A DNA stretch of 64,000 nt. Source: Tunturibacter gelidoferens. Its GTDB lineage: Bacteria; Acidobacteriota; Terriglobia; Terriglobales; Acidobacteriaceae. The stretch lies in the NCBI RefSeq assembly GCF_040358255.1, contig NZ_CP132938.1:1302001-1366000 (forward strand), read 5' to 3'. A program made the position numbers and the translations under genes. Under the pieces are notes generated by a model. That model worked only from the letters and a program-made list of their open reading frames with translations. It was not told the DNA's origin and ran no database searches. Of the stretch, positions 31,069 to 40,707 are shown in pieces; within the stretch, counting starts at the first letter, position 1; each line of letters opens with the position of its first letter.

Positions 31069-31557
31069 ATGAATCGTACCTACGAAATCATGTTCATCGT
31101 CCGTCCGGATGTTGAAGAAGCCGAACTCGACAAGCTGATTGAAGGTTTCTCCGCGAACGTCACCAACGGTGGCGGCGAAATCAAAAGCGTCGAGAAGATG
31201 GGCCGCCGCAGGCTCGCCTACACCGTGCGCAAGTTCAACGATGGCTTCTACGTCCTGCTGAACGTCGCCGCAGCCGGTTCGCTGATCGCCGAGGTCGAGC
31301 GTCGCCTCCGCGTCTCCGAGCAGGTCATCAAGTTCATCACCGTCCGCATGGACGAAGAAGAGAAGCGTCTCGCCAAGGTCAAGGCCATCCGCGACACCAA
31401 GGTCAAGCGCAGCGCACAGCCGATCGCAGCTCCTGTCCAGGCCCCAGCAGCGCCTTCCGATGCCGAGACCGAGGAAGAGAAGAAGCCAGTTGCGGCAGCT
31501 CCAGTCGAGCACGTCGCATCCGACGCGCCGCCCGAGACTGTCTCCACCGCGGTCTAA
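31069..31557 (+). CDS. rpsF: 30S ribosomal protein S6
   Basis: 162 residues from the ATG at 31069; the upstream frame is open but not conserved. The RNP-like core (NRTYEIMFIVRPDVEEAEL, KMGRRRLAYTVRKFNDGFYV, EVERRLRVSEQVIKFITVRMD) covers the first 100 residues and pairs with S18 in the platform. The last 60 residues are an Ala/Pro/Glu-rich tail longer than in E. coli S6. First gene of rpsF-rpsR-rplI. Confidence 0.95.
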   Translation: MNRTYEIMFIVRPDVEEAELDKLIEGFSANVTNGGGEIKSVEKMGRRRLAYTVRKFNDGFYVLLNVAAAGSLIAEVERRLRVSEQVIKFITVRMDEEEKRLAKVKAIRDTKVKRSAQPIAAPVQAPAAPSDAETEEEKKPVAAAPVEHVASDAPPETVSTAV

Positions 31558-31721
31558 CTTGTGCTTCGCCTGAACATTCGCGATGGATTTCCAATTGCAT
31601 CGCACAACGCACTACGATCACCGATCTTCGCTTCCAATTGACTGCACTTCGTCAGTTGTTCAGAGGCTCCAACGCGAACCTGGAGCGAGGAGAGGCACAA
31701 CGTACCTGAGAGGGAAATATC

Positions 31722-32072
31722 ATGGCTGACGAAACCAGCACGCAACCCACTGAGCACCACGCACCCACACCCCGCCCGGCGCACTCTGGCCCTGGCGCCG
31801 GTCCTCGCACCCCACGCCCCGCAGGCGCACCCGGCGGCGGTCCTGGCGGTCGCAAGTTCTTCCGTCGCAAGAAGGTCTGCAAGTTCTGCACCGAGAAGAT
31901 CGACGCCATCTCCTACCGCGACGTTCGCCTGCTTCAGGGCTTCGTTGCCGAGCGCGGCAAGATCGTCCCACGTCGCCTGACCGGTGTCTGCACTCGCCAC
32001 CAGCGCAAGCTCAGCCTGGCCATCAAGCAGTCGCGCAACATCGCTCTGCTCGCCTTCGCTGCACGCTTCTAA
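31722..32072 (+). CDS. rpsR: 30S ribosomal protein S18 with Pro/Gly-rich N-terminus
   Basis: 116 residues. The S18 core [19 protein letters not shown], then [20 protein letters not shown], is complete. The N-terminal 45 residues are His/Pro/Gly-rich, a lineage extension. The paired Cys in VCKFC and the later Cys in TGVCTRH could bind zinc (C+ type). It lies between rpsF and rplI; no ssb gene is present in the 164-base gap after rpsF. Confidence 0.95.
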   Translation: MADETSTQPTEHHAPTPRPAHSGPGAGPRTPRPAGAPGGGPGGRKFFRRKKVCKFCTEKIDAISYRDVRLLQGFVAERGKIVPRRLTGVCTRHQRKLSLAIKQSRNIALLAFAARF

Positions 32073-32152
32073 CTTCTTCCGCTGCGGCGGGACTTTACGG
32101 GATACGCAAGACTGGCAGCACCGCGAGCCAGAGACGAAATCGGAGAAATGCA

Positions 32153-32626
32153 ATGGAAGTCATTCTGAAGGAAGACGTAAACAAGCTCGGACATCGCGGC
32201 GACGTGGTCAAGGTCGCTGACGGCTACGGGCGCAACTACCTGCTGCCGGAAAAGCTCGCCATCGAGGCGACCCTCGCGAACAAGGCGGTCATTGACCAGA
32301 TGAAGGCATCGGCGGTTCGCAAGTCCGCCAAGGAGAAGGCCGGGGCCGAGCAGTTGGCCACCCAGCTCTCTGAGGTTGAGCTTGTGTTCGAACGCAAGGT
32401 CGGCGAGAACGAGCACCTCTTCGGCTCGGTCACCTCGGGCGACATCGCGCACCAGCTTGAGGCGAAGGGCTTCACGATCGATCGTCGCAAGATCTCCCTC
32501 GAGGAGCCGCTGAAGACGATCGGCGAATACCACGTTCCGGTCAAGCTGCACCGCGAGGTCACCAGCCACGTCAAGGTGACGGTCAAGGGCGATCAGCCCG
32601 AAGCCGAAACAGCCACCACCGCATAA
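32153..32626 (+). CDS. rplI: 50S ribosomal protein L9
   Basis: 157 residues. The N-terminal domain MEVILKEDVNKLGHRGDVV and DGYGRNYLLPEKLA is followed by the long connecting helix and the C-terminal domain (ENEHLFGSVTSGDIAHQL, PLKTIGEYHVPVKLH). Last gene of the ribosomal run; a strong terminator begins 20 bases after the stop. Confidence 0.95.
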   Translation: MEVILKEDVNKLGHRGDVVKVADGYGRNYLLPEKLAIEATLANKAVIDQMKASAVRKSAKEKAGAEQLATQLSEVELVFERKVGENEHLFGSVTSGDIAHQLEAKGFTIDRRKISLEEPLKTIGEYHVPVKLHREVTSHVKVTVKGDQPEAETATTA

Positions 32627-32645
32627 TTTACGAACCACGAAGCAT

Positions 32646-32697
32646 AAAACGCGTCGCCCTGCGCAGATCTTGCTAGGGGCGATGCGTTTTTATTTTT
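32646..32697. terminator. Bidirectional rho-independent terminator
   Basis: AAAACGCGTCGCCC (32646-32659) pairs with GGGCGATGCGTTTT (32677-32690) over 14 bp with one G-T wobble and a 17-base loop, followed by TATTTTT. The AAAA at the other foot gives a T run on the minus strand too. It separates the converging rplI and ABC permease genes. Confidence 0.88.
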
Positions 32698-32727
32698 GTA
32701 ACTATCAACGGTCAGCCACAAAAAAAG

Positions 32728-34002
32728 CTATTCGTACTTGAGTGTCTGAACCGGATCGAGCCGCGCTGCACGATTCGCCGGAAGTGTCCCGAAGAGCACA
32801 CCCACCATCACCGAGCTGCCAAGTGAAAATACGACTGACCATGGATTGATCGGGATTTTGAACGGTGTGAGCAGGCCAAGAGTGAAGGGAATCGCGAGGC
32901 CAAGCATAGTCCCGATGATCCCACCGCTCAGCGAAAGAAAGATCGCTTCGGTAAGAAACTGCAGTCGAATCTCACGACTTGTCGCCCCCAGCGCCTTACG
33001 GATCCCGATCTCCTTCAATCGGGACTGAACGTTCGCCAGCATGCTGTTCATAATGCCGACGCCGCTTACGATCATCGTGATGCCCGCCCCGAGAGTGAGA
33101 ACGATGGTAAGCATATCCGCGATCTTCGCCATGCTGCTGAGAAGATCGGTGAGCGTCGCGGCTGTGTAAACCGAGCCAGCATAGTGACGAGACCGGACGA
33201 TCGCCAGAATACGCTCACTCGCCGGCACCACCAGCGAAGCGCTGCGCATCGTGAAAAATAACTCTTTCAGAGAGTTGCTTCCAGTGAAGTAGCGTATGAC
33301 AGGGTAGGGCACGAGCATCGTGTGATCACTGATCTCCGACTGCCCGTAGGTATCGAATGCCTCTTTGAATACTCCGATGACGACAAACGGAATGCCTTTG
33401 ATGCTGATCGTTTTGCCCACGGCCTCGTTCACGTTTCCATACAGCTCTTCTGCGAACGGCTTGACCATCACAGCAACCTTCTCGTGGGCCAGCTCGTCCT
33501 GATCGTCGAAAAAGCGCCCCGACACCACAACGAGATTGCGCACGATCCGATACTGCGGAGAGACGCCAAGCAGGGTCGTCTGCTTCGTGATGCCGCCGCC
33601 CAGACTCACATTGTCGTAAAACTCCAACATCGGAGATGATGCAACGATTCCGGGCACCTGATCGAGGACTTCACGCATGTCGTCGAGCGTCATGTAGTCG
33701 GGCGTGCTCGTGTTCTCCGGGCCGCTGATGTTACCACCGCCATATTGCAGTTCCACCTTGTTAGGCCCGATGCTGGTCAACTGGTCCAAGGCGTACTGCT
33801 TGCCGGTCGACCCGAGAGTTGCAACCAAAATAATCGACATAGAGCCGATGACCATACCCAGCATGGTGAGCAGAAACCGCGTCTTGCTTGCACGGAAGCT
33901 GTCGACGGCTAGCCTCGCGACCTCACTGAACATCATGGTCGAGCGCGCGCTGGCCAGCGTACGGTCGAATGAGCTCGGTTTGGGAAGGTTCGTCGTCGCC
34001 AT
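32728..34002 (-). CDS. MacB-type ABC transporter permease
   Basis: 424 residues. There is one N-terminal membrane helix (TRFLLTMLGMVIGSMSIILVA, about 42-62) and a large periplasmic MacB_PCD domain (70-280). Three C-terminal helices form the FtsX domain, with the signature SRLKEIGIRKALGATSREI. The last residues, ANRAARLDPVQTLKYE, are typical. These permeases work by mechanotransmission with an ATPase and a membrane-fusion partner, but neither gene is adjacent, so this is an orphan subunit or its partners lie elsewhere. It converges on rplI and diverges from the GH20 gene. Confidence 0.9.
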   Translation of the reverse strand: MATTNLPKPSSFDRTLASARSTMMFSEVARLAVDSFRASKTRFLLTMLGMVIGSMSIILVATLGSTGKQYALDQLTSIGPNKVELQYGGGNISGPENTSTPDYMTLDDMREVLDQVPGIVASSPMLEFYDNVSLGGGITKQTTLLGVSPQYRIVRNLVVVSGRFFDDQDELAHEKVAVMVKPFAEELYGNVNEAVGKTISIKGIPFVVIGVFKEAFDTYGQSEISDHTMLVPYPVIRYFTGSNSLKELFFTMRSASLVVPASERILAIVRSRHYAGSVYTAATLTDLLSSMAKIADMLTIVLTLGAGITMIVSGVGIMNSMLANVQSRLKEIGIRKALGATSREIRLQFLTEAIFLSLSGGIIGTMLGLAIPFTLGLLTPFKIPINPWSVVFSLGSSVMVGVLFGTLPANRAARLDPVQTLKYE

Positions 34003-34237
34003 TGGCTTAAACCATTAGACGCCTAACAGTATCGCAGCGGTGCATGCTTTCCTGCTAACCGAACCAACGTGGCGTCTCGAGCTATAAACTATCCTAGTTT
34101 GACCCAGTTTGACTGGAGTTGGAATCGGCGACGTCGATCGACAGCTCAGCCATCAGGATCTGATTGGGCGGCCGAGATCGCAGGGAAGTTCAAGCCTGCA
34201 CAGTGACGGTACTCGCCGTAGCCTACAAGGAGCAGGA

Positions 34238-36310
34238 ATGAATCACGCATCGACTCTGGAGCTTCTTCGCGCCAGAGGAATCAGCCTCGGGACACTCTGC
34301 CTTCTCGTTTCGCTTATGCCCACTGCACGGTCCCAAACCCTCCAAAACACGCTCCTTCCGGCGCCGTTGAATATCATCGCCGGAAACGGCTCCATCGCCA
34401 TCACGAAAGACTTCACAGTCTCCCTCAGCGGCGCGCACAACCCCATCCTCGAGGCAGCCACCCGTCGCACCCTCGAGAGCCTCGAAAGAAACACCGGCAT
34501 TCCAATCGGCAAAGATCTCCAGTCCCCAAGCCCCACCCTGACCATTCAGGTGCAAGACTCCACTGGCACGCGCCCCACGCTTGAAACCGACGAAGACTAC
34601 TCCCTCAGCGCAACCTCCAGCAAAATTGTCCTCTGGGCCCAAACTATCTTCGGAGCCCTGCACGGTCTCGAAACCATTCAGCAACTCGTACAGGCCGAAG
34701 ACGGCCACTACGTCATCCCCGCAGTGGAGATCAACGACTCCCCCCGGTTCCCCTGGCGCGGTTTCATGCTCGACGTCAGCCGACACTTCATGCCTCTTCC
34801 GGTTGTCTATCGCACGCTCGACGCCATGGCCGCCGTCAAACTCAACGTCTTCCACTGGCACCTCACCGACGACCAGGGCTTCCGCATCGAAAGCAGACGC
34901 TTCCCCCTGCTCACTGCCAAAGGCTCCGACGGCCTCTTCTACACCCAGGATCAAGTTCGCGATGTCATCGCCTACGCGAGCGCCCACGGCATCCGCGTCG
35001 TTCCCGAGTTCGACATTCCCGGCCACGTCACCAGCTGGCTCGTCGGAATGCCCGAGCTAGGCAGTGTCCAGCGCCCCTACGAGATCTCCCGCACCTTCGG
35101 TATCTGGGACGGCGCACTCGACCCCACCCGCGATAGCACCTACAAGTTCCTCGACGCCTTCATCGGCGAGATGTCCTCCCTCTTTCCCGACGAATATCTC
35201 CACCTCGGTGGCGACGAGAGCAACGGAGCCGATTGGAAGGCCAACCCCTCCATCGTTGCCTTCATGCACGCACACAACATGAAATCCACCGACGACCTCC
35301 AAAACTACTTCAGCACCCGCGTCCTCGCGCTCGTCCACCAACACCACAAGCAGATGGTCGGCTGGGACGAGATCCTCACCCCCGGCACTCCGAAAGACGC
35401 CGTCATCCAGAGCTGGCGCGGCGTTGAGTCGCTCGCCGTCGCCGCCAAACAAGGCAACCGCGGCATCCTCTCCGCGCCCTACTATCTCGACGGCATGAAG
35501 ACCGCCGAGCGGATGTACCTCGACGACCCCATCCCCGACAACTCCACCCTCACCCCCGACCAGCAGAAGCTCATCCTCGGCGGCGAAGTCTGCATGTGGG
35601 CCGAACAAATCACCGCGCAGACCGTCGACTCCCGCGTCTGGCCTCGCACCGCCGCCCTAGCCGAACGCTTCTGGTCGCCCCGCCAAACCCGCGACGTCTC
35701 CGACATGTATCGCCGCCTCGAGATCGAATCGATCCGGCTCGACGGCCTTGGCCTCACCCACATCTCCGGTCCCGAATCAGGCCTGCGCCAGCTTGCTGGA
35801 AGCGAAGCCGCAGCCTCCCAGCTCGCCCTCCTCATCTCCACGCTCTCTCCAGTCTCCTTCCACGAACGCTACGAGCAGCAGAAGACTTCACAGCTTACTC
35901 CCATGGGCAACGCCGTCGACTACACCCGCCCCGACCCACCCCTCCGCGAGGACCTGCGCCTCCTCGTCGACCGCTACCTCCACAGCAGCGCTCCGGCCGA
36001 CCGCGCCACCGCGCACCCGCAACTTCAAACCCTCTTCCAGTCATGGATCGCCTCCGGCCCAGCGCTCGACGCCCTCGCCCCCGAGCATCCGAAGCTCAAT
36101 CAACTCACCCTTCGCCGCACCCAGTTGACTCAGCTCGGCCAACTCGGAATCCAATCACTCGCATCCATCGAGTCCCACACGCCACCAACGACAACCTGGA
36201 TCGAAGCGCAGAACACCCTCCTGAAGACAGCCGCAGACCACTCCGAACTAACCGACTTCGTCATCCTCCTACCCTTGCAACAACTGGTCGATACCGCCGG
36301 AAAGCATTAG
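34238..36310 (+). CDS. GH20 beta-N-acetylhexosaminidase, secreted
   Basis: 690 residues from the ATG at 34238 (AAGGAG upstream). Signal peptide about 14-32. The Glyco_hydro_20b N-terminal domain (LPAPLNIIAGNGSIAI to ALHGLETIQQLV) precedes the TIM barrel (RGFMLDVSRHFMPLPVVYRT, VFHWHLTDDQGFRIES). The catalytic pair is D326-E327 in HLGGDESN, used for substrate-assisted hydrolysis. It removes terminal GlcNAc/GalNAc, so chitin oligomers or peptidoglycan turnover are possible substrates. The C-terminal 130 residues lie beyond the barrel and are not assigned. Confidence 0.92.
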   Translation: MNHASTLELLRARGISLGTLCLLVSLMPTARSQTLQNTLLPAPLNIIAGNGSIAITKDFTVSLSGAHNPILEAATRRTLESLERNTGIPIGKDLQSPSPTLTIQVQDSTGTRPTLETDEDYSLSATSSKIVLWAQTIFGALHGLETIQQLVQAEDGHYVIPAVEINDSPRFPWRGFMLDVSRHFMPLPVVYRTLDAMAAVKLNVFHWHLTDDQGFRIESRRFPLLTAKGSDGLFYTQDQVRDVIAYASAHGIRVVPEFDIPGHVTSWLVGMPELGSVQRPYEISRTFGIWDGALDPTRDSTYKFLDAFIGEMSSLFPDEYLHLGGDESNGADWKANPSIVAFMHAHNMKSTDDLQNYFSTRVLALVHQHHKQMVGWDEILTPGTPKDAVIQSWRGVESLAVAAKQGNRGILSAPYYLDGMKTAERMYLDDPIPDNSTLTPDQQKLILGGEVCMWAEQITAQTVDSRVWPRTAALAERFWSPRQTRDVSDMYRRLEIESIRLDGLGLTHISGPESGLRQLAGSEAAASQLALLISTLSPVSFHERYEQQKTSQLTPMGNAVDYTRPDPPLREDLRLLVDRYLHSSAPADRATAHPQLQTLFQSWIASGPALDALAPEHPKLNQLTLRRTQLTQLGQLGIQSLASIESHTPPTTTWIEAQNTLLKTAADHSELTDFVILLPLQQLVDTAGKH

Positions 36311-36356
36311 TCCGGAGGTACCGCCGGCTCTGGACAGCTAGACGAAAGTAAGGTCA

Positions 36357-37097
36357 ATGGCATCGAACCGAAGCATGAATCATCTGCGCATCGGCACGGC
36401 CGGCTGGAGCATCCCGAAGCAATACCTGGACGTCCCGCCGCAAGGAACCCATCTCAACCGCTACTCGCAAATCTTCAACTGCGCCGAGATCAACTCTTCC
36501 TTCTACCGCTCCCATCGCCTCTCCACCTGGGCCAAGTGGGCAGACTCAGTCCCCGAAGACTTCCAGTTCTCCGTCAAAGCTCCAAAGGCCATCACCCACG
36601 ATGCGAAACTGGCCTGCGAACCCGCACAGTTACAAATCTTCCTCGCCGAAGCAAATACCCTTGCTCAAAGATTAGGCCCCATCCTCTTTCAACTCCCGCC
36701 CAGCTCCGCTTTCAATCCCTCCGTCGCCACCGAGTTCTTCGCGAGGTTACGCGATCTCCATCAGGGTGCGATCGTCCTCGAACCCCGACATCCCACCTGG
36801 TTCGTCTCTGAAGCCGATTACCTTCTCAATAGCTTCCGTATCTCAAGAGTAGCCGCCGATCCCGCCCGCGTCCCCGCAGCCGCCCAGGCCGCCGGTTGGA
36901 GTCAACTCATCTACTGCCGTCTCCACGGCAGCCCTCATACCTACTACTCCGCCTACCCGGAATCCTATCTTCGCTCGCTCGCCGCAGCCATCGCCACCCA
37001 TAAGACAAGAGAGACGTGGTGCGTCTTCGACAACACAGCCTCAGGCGCAGCGTTTGGAGACGCCCAGATCCTCCAGCGCCTTCTCTCAGCCGCCTGA
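36357..37097 (+). CDS. DUF72 family protein
   Basis: 246 residues. A TIM-barrel-like DUF72 (YecE family) with the opening RIGTAGWSIPKQY, then EINSSFYRSHRLSTWAKWA, FQFSVKAPKAITHD, GPILFQLPPS, LEPRHPTWF, LHGSPHTYYSAYP and CVFDNTASGAA, all typical. The biochemical role of the family is not established. It starts 46 bases after the GH20 gene; possibly co-transcribed. Confidence 0.9.
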   Translation: MASNRSMNHLRIGTAGWSIPKQYLDVPPQGTHLNRYSQIFNCAEINSSFYRSHRLSTWAKWADSVPEDFQFSVKAPKAITHDAKLACEPAQLQIFLAEANTLAQRLGPILFQLPPSSAFNPSVATEFFARLRDLHQGAIVLEPRHPTWFVSEADYLLNSFRISRVAADPARVPAAAQAAGWSQLIYCRLHGSPHTYYSAYPESYLRSLAAAIATHKTRETWCVFDNTASGAAFGDAQILQRLLSAA

Positions 37098-37116
37098 CTC
37101 GCCGGACCAATCCAGC

Positions 37117-37950
37117 CTACCTACTCAGAGTCTTATCGATCGCCGCCTGCGCCAACGGCCCCATAATCGCGTACCCCTGCACATTTGGATGCACGCCATC
37201 GAAGCTGATGCCTGCCTTCATCCCGCCACCTTGCCCCACCATCGCAGAGAAGTAATCGAGATACGTCACCGAGTGGTTCACGCAGTACCCCTTCAACCAG
37301 TCATTCAGAGTCTTGATCTTCGGCACCGGTGCCAGGCCCGTCCTCCACGGATAATCTGCCACTGGCAGAATTGACGCGACAATCACCCGAATCCCGTTCG
37401 CCTTCGCCAGATCGATCATCGACCGGAAGTTATCCTCGGTCATCTGCGGCGTCATCGGCCCTGTATTCCCGGCGACGTCGTTGGTTCCTGCCAGAATCAC
37501 CACCGCGGCCGGATGCAGATCGATCACATCCTGCCGGAACCGCACCACCATCTGCGGCGTGGTCTGTCCGCTGATCCCGCGATTGACATACCCCCTATCC
37601 GGAAAAAACTCCCCCGTACCCGCCTGCCGGCCCCAGCTATCCGTGATCGAGTCCCCATAAAACACCACCCGCTGCTCCCCCGCCGCCACCGGAGCCAACG
37701 CTGCGTTCTCCGCCCGATATCGTCCCAACTGCGGCCAGTCCGCCAGCTTCGCCTCCATCTCGGCGATCTGCTTCGCCGTCTCATCCGGTGGCGAAACCGG
37801 CGGCACCGGAGCCGGAGTCTGCACAACCGGCTGAGTTTGTACCGGCGTAGGAGCCCCCTCAGCCTTGGCTGTACCCCCGACCTGCCCATTCGCCATCCCA
37901 CTCCCCAAGGCGACACACCCCGCTAAAACCACCCGCACAGCAAGCTTCAT
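37117..37950 (-). CDS. SGNH/GDSL-type hydrolase, secreted
   Basis: 277 residues. A signal peptide (about 1-22, ending MANGQ) and a Pro/Thr-rich linker (30-58) precede the SGNH fold. Block I is VVFYGDSITDSWG with the nucleophilic Ser, block II is GYVNRGISGQTT with Gly, block III is ILAGTNDVAGN with Asn, and block V is ISFDGVHPNVQGY with the Asp/His pair. It is probably a periplasmic esterase acting on acetylated carbohydrates, by analogy to neighbours of glycoside hydrolases. Converges on the DUF72 gene (19-base gap). Confidence 0.88.
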   Translation of the reverse strand: MKLAVRVVLAGCVALGSGMANGQVGGTAKAEGAPTPVQTQPVVQTPAPVPPVSPPDETAKQIAEMEAKLADWPQLGRYRAENAALAPVAAGEQRVVFYGDSITDSWGRQAGTGEFFPDRGYVNRGISGQTTPQMVVRFRQDVIDLHPAAVVILAGTNDVAGNTGPMTPQMTEDNFRSMIDLAKANGIRVIVASILPVADYPWRTGLAPVPKIKTLNDWLKGYCVNHSVTYLDYFSAMVGQGGGMKAGISFDGVHPNVQGYAIMGPLAQAAIDKTLSR

Positions 37951-38044
37951 CTAAACCCTCCACTCGTCTCAAATTCTAGCCGAACACCCACCGAACTCCT
38001 TCCGCTACACCGCCAACCCTCCCGCTGCTGTACCTTAAGAGGTG

Positions 38045-38911
38045 ATGCAACCCGGACTCTCTACCCACGTCTTCCTCCCGCAACGCCTGCACCCCGGCCT
38101 GCTCGACTCTCTCCACAAATCCGGCGCTCAGGTCATCGAGCTCTTCGCCGCCCGCCATCACTTCGACTACAGCGACCGCGCCGCCGTCCGCGACATCGCC
38201 ACCTGGTTCCGCAATACCGGCGTTGGAGCCACACTTCACCAGCCGCTCTACATCGCCGATCGCGCCGACGCCCAGTGGTCCCGCCACGTCGCCCCCAACC
38301 TCAACCTCATCGACCCCGAGAAGTCCCGCCGCATCTCCGCCATGGACGAGGTCAAGCGCGCCCTCGAGTCCGCCGAGCAGATTCCTATCTCTGCCTGCAC
38401 TCTCCATCTCGGCCACAAGGACGACGCCTGGAACCTCCGCGCCCTCGAGAACTCCCTCACCGCCATAGAGCACCTCAAGGCCTTCGCGCACCCCCTCGGC
38501 GTCCGCATCCTGCTCGAAAACCTCCAGAACGAGATCACCACCCCCGAGCATCTCCTCGAAATCCTCAAGGTCGGCCACTTCGACCGCGTCGGCGTTACCC
38601 TCGACATCGGTCACGCCCACCTCGCTGCCCCCGAGAACAGCAAGGGAATCGACGAAGCCTTCGAGCTCCTCAAGCCCCGCATCGCCGAACTCCACCTCCA
38701 CGACAACCTCGGCCAAAAAGACGACCACCTCTGGCCCGGCACCGCAGGCATCGACTGGAAGAACATCGCGAAGCACATCGCGACGCTGCCGGCCAACACC
38801 CCCGGCATCCTCGAGATCGCCCACGAACTAGAAGAAACTCCCGAATCCGCCACTACCAAAGCTACCCAAGCTTTCGACCTCCTCAAGCGAGCCGCTGAAG
38901 CCGCTGTATAG
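38045..38911 (+). CDS. Sugar phosphate isomerase/epimerase-like TIM barrel
   Basis: 288 residues from the ATG at 38045 (AAGAGG upstream; the GTG just before is too close to it). The xylose-isomerase-like / endonuclease IV fold is shown by metal-ligand segments VRILLENLQNE, GVTLDIGHAHLA, IAELHLHDNLGQKDDHLWPG and ILEIAHELEE. Members act as sugar isomerases, epimerases or inosose dehydratases; the substrate cannot be assigned. asnS starts 52 bases downstream. Confidence 0.85.
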   Translation: MQPGLSTHVFLPQRLHPGLLDSLHKSGAQVIELFAARHHFDYSDRAAVRDIATWFRNTGVGATLHQPLYIADRADAQWSRHVAPNLNLIDPEKSRRISAMDEVKRALESAEQIPISACTLHLGHKDDAWNLRALENSLTAIEHLKAFAHPLGVRILLENLQNEITTPEHLLEILKVGHFDRVGVTLDIGHAHLAAPENSKGIDEAFELLKPRIAELHLHDNLGQKDDHLWPGTAGIDWKNIAKHIATLPANTPGILEIAHELEETPESATTKATQAFDLLKRAAEAAV

Positions 38912-38963
38912 AAAAAGTCAGTCCCGATAATTAGCACCTGTCACAGGCACAAACAAGGAACCA

Positions 38964-40478
38964 ATGAGCGAATATGTAACCCCCACCAGCAAAACCTCCG
39001 CACCCATCACCACTATCTCCTCACTCTCCGCGCACGAAGGCCAGACCATCACCCTCCGCGGCTGGCTGTACAACCTCCGCGCCTCGGGCAAGCTCCTCTT
39101 TCCCATCTTCCGCGACGGCACCGGCACCATTCAGGGCATCGTCCCCAAAGCCGCAGTCTCGGAAGAGGTCTTCAACACACTGAAAGAATTAACCCTCGAA
39201 TCTTCCCTCACCGTCACCGGCAAGGTCCGCGCCGACTCTCGCGCCCCCTCCGGCTACGAGCTCGACGTCGAAAGCATCGAAGTCCTCCAACGCGTCCACG
39301 AAGACACCCCCTTCCCCATCTCCCTCAAAGAGCACGGCGTCGACTTCCTCATGGAGCACCGCCACCTCTGGCTCCGCACCCCGCGCCAGTCCGCCATCCT
39401 CCGCGTCCGCGCCACCATCATGCGCGCCGCAGCCGAGTACTTCGACACCAACGGCTTCATCCGCACCGACCCACCCATCCTCACTCCCAACGCCTGCGAA
39501 GGCACCTCCGAACTCTTCGAGATGGACTACTTCGACGACGACAAGGCCTACCTCACCCAGTCCGGCCAGCTCTACATCGAAGCCACCGCGCTCGCTCTCG
39601 GCAAGGTCTACAGCTTCGGTCCCACCTTCCGCGCCGAAAAGTCCAAGACCCGCCGCCACCTTACCGAGTTCTGGATGATCGAACCCGAGGTCGCCTTCCT
39701 CGAGCTCGACGGCCTACTCAACCTCGCCGAAGGCTTCATCACCCACATCGTCACCCGCGTCCTCGAGTCGCACCGCGCCGACCTCAAGGTCATCGGCAAA
39801 GACATCGCCAAACTCGAAGCAGTCATCGCGCCAGACTCCTCTATAGAAAAGAATGCTGTCATTCTGAGCGGAGCGAAGAATCCCGAAGCCGCCAGCCCGG
39901 CCCACACAGCAGAGGATCTTTCTGCCACAGAACCGGGGGGCCGGCCTCACGACTCTGGCACATCAACTTTCACTAACCCACCCAACCGCTTCCCCCGCCT
40001 AAGCTACGACGAAGCCCACGCCATGCTCGAGAAGGCCTTCGCCGAAGGCAAACTCGAAGCCCCCCACAAATACGGCGACGACTTCGGCAGCCCCGACGAG
40101 ACCTACATCTCCTCCCAGTTCGACAAGCCCGTCATGATCCACCGCTACCCCGCCGCCTTCAAGGCCTTCTACATGCAGCCCGACCCGCTCGACCCCACCA
40201 AGGCTCTCTGCGTCGACGTCCTTGCCCCCGAGGGATACGGCGAGATCATCGGCGGCTCCCAGCGCATCCACGACTACGATCTCCTCAAATCCCGCATCGA
40301 ACAGCACGACCTGCCCCTCGCCGCCTTCCAGTGGTACCTCGACCTGCGTAAGTACGGCAGCGTCCCGCACTCTGGCTTCGGCATGGGCATCGAGCGCGCC
40401 GTAGCCTGGATCTGCGGCCTCGACCACGTCCGCGAAACCATCCCCTTCGCCAGAACACTCAACCGCATCTATCCATAA
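38964..40478 (+). CDS. asnS: Asparaginyl-tRNA synthetase with repeat-derived insert
   Basis: 504 residues. A class II synthetase charging tRNA-Asn. The N-terminal OB domain ([20 protein letters not shown]) is followed by motif 2 ([25 protein letters not shown]) and motif 3 ([16 protein letters not shown]). A stretch of about 45 residues (290-335, from [15 protein letters not shown] to STFTNPPN) interrupts the usual link between KLEAVIAP and FPRLSYDEA. Its DNA begins with a dispersed repeat that recurs after the gene. The frame is kept, so the enzyme is probably functional with an extra surface loop. Confidence 0.94.
   Translation: MSEYVTPTSKTSAPITTISSLSAHEGQTITLRGWLYNLRASGKLLFPIFRDGTGTIQGIVPKAAVSEEVFNTLKELTLESSLTVTGKVRADSRAPSGYELDVESIEVLQRVHEDTPFPISLKEHGVDFLMEHRHLWLRTPRQSAILRVRATIMRAAAEYFDTNGFIRTDPPILTPNACEGTSELFEMDYFDDDKAYLTQSGQLYIEATALALGKVYSFGPTFRAEKSKTRRHLTEFWMIEPEVAFLELDGLLNLAEGFITHIVTRVLESHRADLKVIGKDIAKLEAVIAPDSSIEKNAVILSGAKNPEAASPAHTAEDLSATEPGGRPHDSGTSTFTNPPNRFPRLSYDEAHAMLEKAFAEGKLEAPHKYGDDFGSPDETYISSQFDKPVMIHRYPAAFKAFYMQPDPLDPTKALCVDVLAPEGYGEIIGGSQRIHDYDLLKSRIEQHDLPLAAFQWYLDLRKYGSVPHSGFGMGIERAVAWICGLDHVRETIPFARTLNRIYP
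39855..39884 (+). repeat. Dispersed 30-bp repeat, copy 1 (inside asnS)
   Basis: The unit starts GCTGTCATTCTGAGCGGAGC and ends GAAGAATCCC. It is read in frame within asnS and begins the part of the gene that has no counterpart in other AsnRS. It matches copy 2 at 27 of 30 bases. Confidence 0.8.
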
Positions 40479-40493
40479 ACGAGTCTCGCTTTT

Positions 40494-40523
40494 GCTGTCA
40501 TCCTGAGCGCAGCGAAGGATCCC
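40494..40523 (+). repeat. Dispersed 30-bp repeat, copy 2 (after asnS)
   Basis: The unit starts GCTGTCATCCTGAGCGCAGC and ends GAAGGATCCC, 15 bases after the asnS stop and in the same orientation as copy 1. It differs from copy 1 at three positions. The rest of the spacer to 40707 shows no gene. Confidence 0.8.
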
Positions 40524-40707
40524 GATGAGTTCAGCACCACCGCACCGATTCAGGCTTTCAGGCAGGAAGTTCCGAGCGCCCCAATTCAACCGCATCTGTC
40601 CGTAGGAGCGGGACGTCTTCCGTCTCATCAAATCCTGCTCAAACGGCGAGCTCTCACCGTCCGCAAAACTGCATCCAACGGTCTCAGGTAAAACCTGGGA
40701 CCATCCG

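Noticed and set aside
35596..36351. 251-codon frame within the GH20 gene
   Set aside because: Arg/Pro-rich composition and complete overlap with GH20 sequence in the proper frame.
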